Notes under the pieces: model-generated
What the model was told of the DNA's origin: nothing
Seen by the model: only the letters and a program-made list of their open reading frames with translations
The model's database searches: none
In this document: positions 63,906 through 64,000 of the stretch, in pieces
Numbering within the stretch: position 1 is the stretch's first letter
Layout of the letters: each line of letters opens with the position of its first letter
NCBI GenBank assembly: GCA_030765055.1
Contig: CM060947.1
Span: forward strand, 59,918,235 to 59,982,234
Direction of reading: 5' to 3'
DNA: 64,000 nucleotides
Source: Mantis religiosa
Lineage: Eukaryota > Arthropoda > Insecta > Mantodea > Mantidae
Translations under genes and position numbers: made by a program

Positions 63906-64000
63906 ATTGTTATTTGTTGCATAATGTTCATCTTTTTTAAATTAACCTCCCCCAATGTTAAGTCATATCAGATGATGAATGGAACGGCCCAGGGTCCATA

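Overview
This window is animal nuclear DNA, most likely from an arthropod with a large, repeat-rich genome; a polyneopteran insect is a guess. The evidence is one host gene with GT-AG introns of up to 27 kb, and a dense mix of LINE, Penelope, BEL/Pao, Ty3/gypsy, pogo, Tc1/mariner-like, hAT, SINE and foldback elements. Nothing suggests bacterial sequence.

Host gene. The minus strand carries the mitochondrial small-subunit ribosomal protein uS2m (mRpS2). Its four coding exons lie at 60,999-61,017, 60,799-60,915, 50,024-50,345 and 22,699-23,011. Codon phases match at all three junctions and give a 256-residue protein. The introns are 83 bp, 10.5 kb and 27.0 kb, so almost everything between 23 kb and 61 kb is transposon debris inside this gene. 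A few candidate exons of an unidentified gene lie upstream on the same strand (61.6-62.5 kb).

1-23 kb (downstream of mRpS2). The left edge holds a long, uninterrupted reading frame for a protein-primed family-B DNA polymerase of the Polinton/Maverick-adintovirus type. It has its own TATA box and runs off the window edge. Next come a gypsy element cut down to integrase and a 3' LTR, an R1/I-like LINE and a jockey-like LINE. A second, ruined protein-primed polymerase of a different lineage follows, then LINE ORF1 and RNase H pieces, a SINE, a pogo-type transposon with a PHD-like finger, and two fused IS630/Tc1/mariner-type transposases.

23-50 kb (intron 3). A jockey-like LINE (LINE-B) is interrupted by a second LINE in the opposite direction. 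There are many fragments of one abundant I/R1-type LINE (LINE-A) and a hAT relic. A near full-length 6 kb LINE-A has inserted, with a 13-bp target duplication, into the ruins of an unidentified gene for a secreted, Cys-rich protein. A pogo-type remnant and a Penelope-like element with a GIY-YIG domain and inverted ends follow.

50-61 kb (intron 2). This holds a Jerky-type transposase relic split by a SINE, and a BEL/Pao retrotransposon with gag, PR, RT, RNase H and IN remains. Two small palindromic elements matter most. One, with a hammerhead-like core and a 17-bp target duplication, has landed beside the 3' splice site of mRpS2 exon 3. The other lies inside the BEL/Pao element with a 12-bp duplication. 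A third element of similar layout lies just beyond exon 3 in intron 3.

The right end (62.9-63.9 kb) is a cluster of tRNA-like SINE units in inverted pairs. All identifications rest on reading motifs by eye; no database search was possible.
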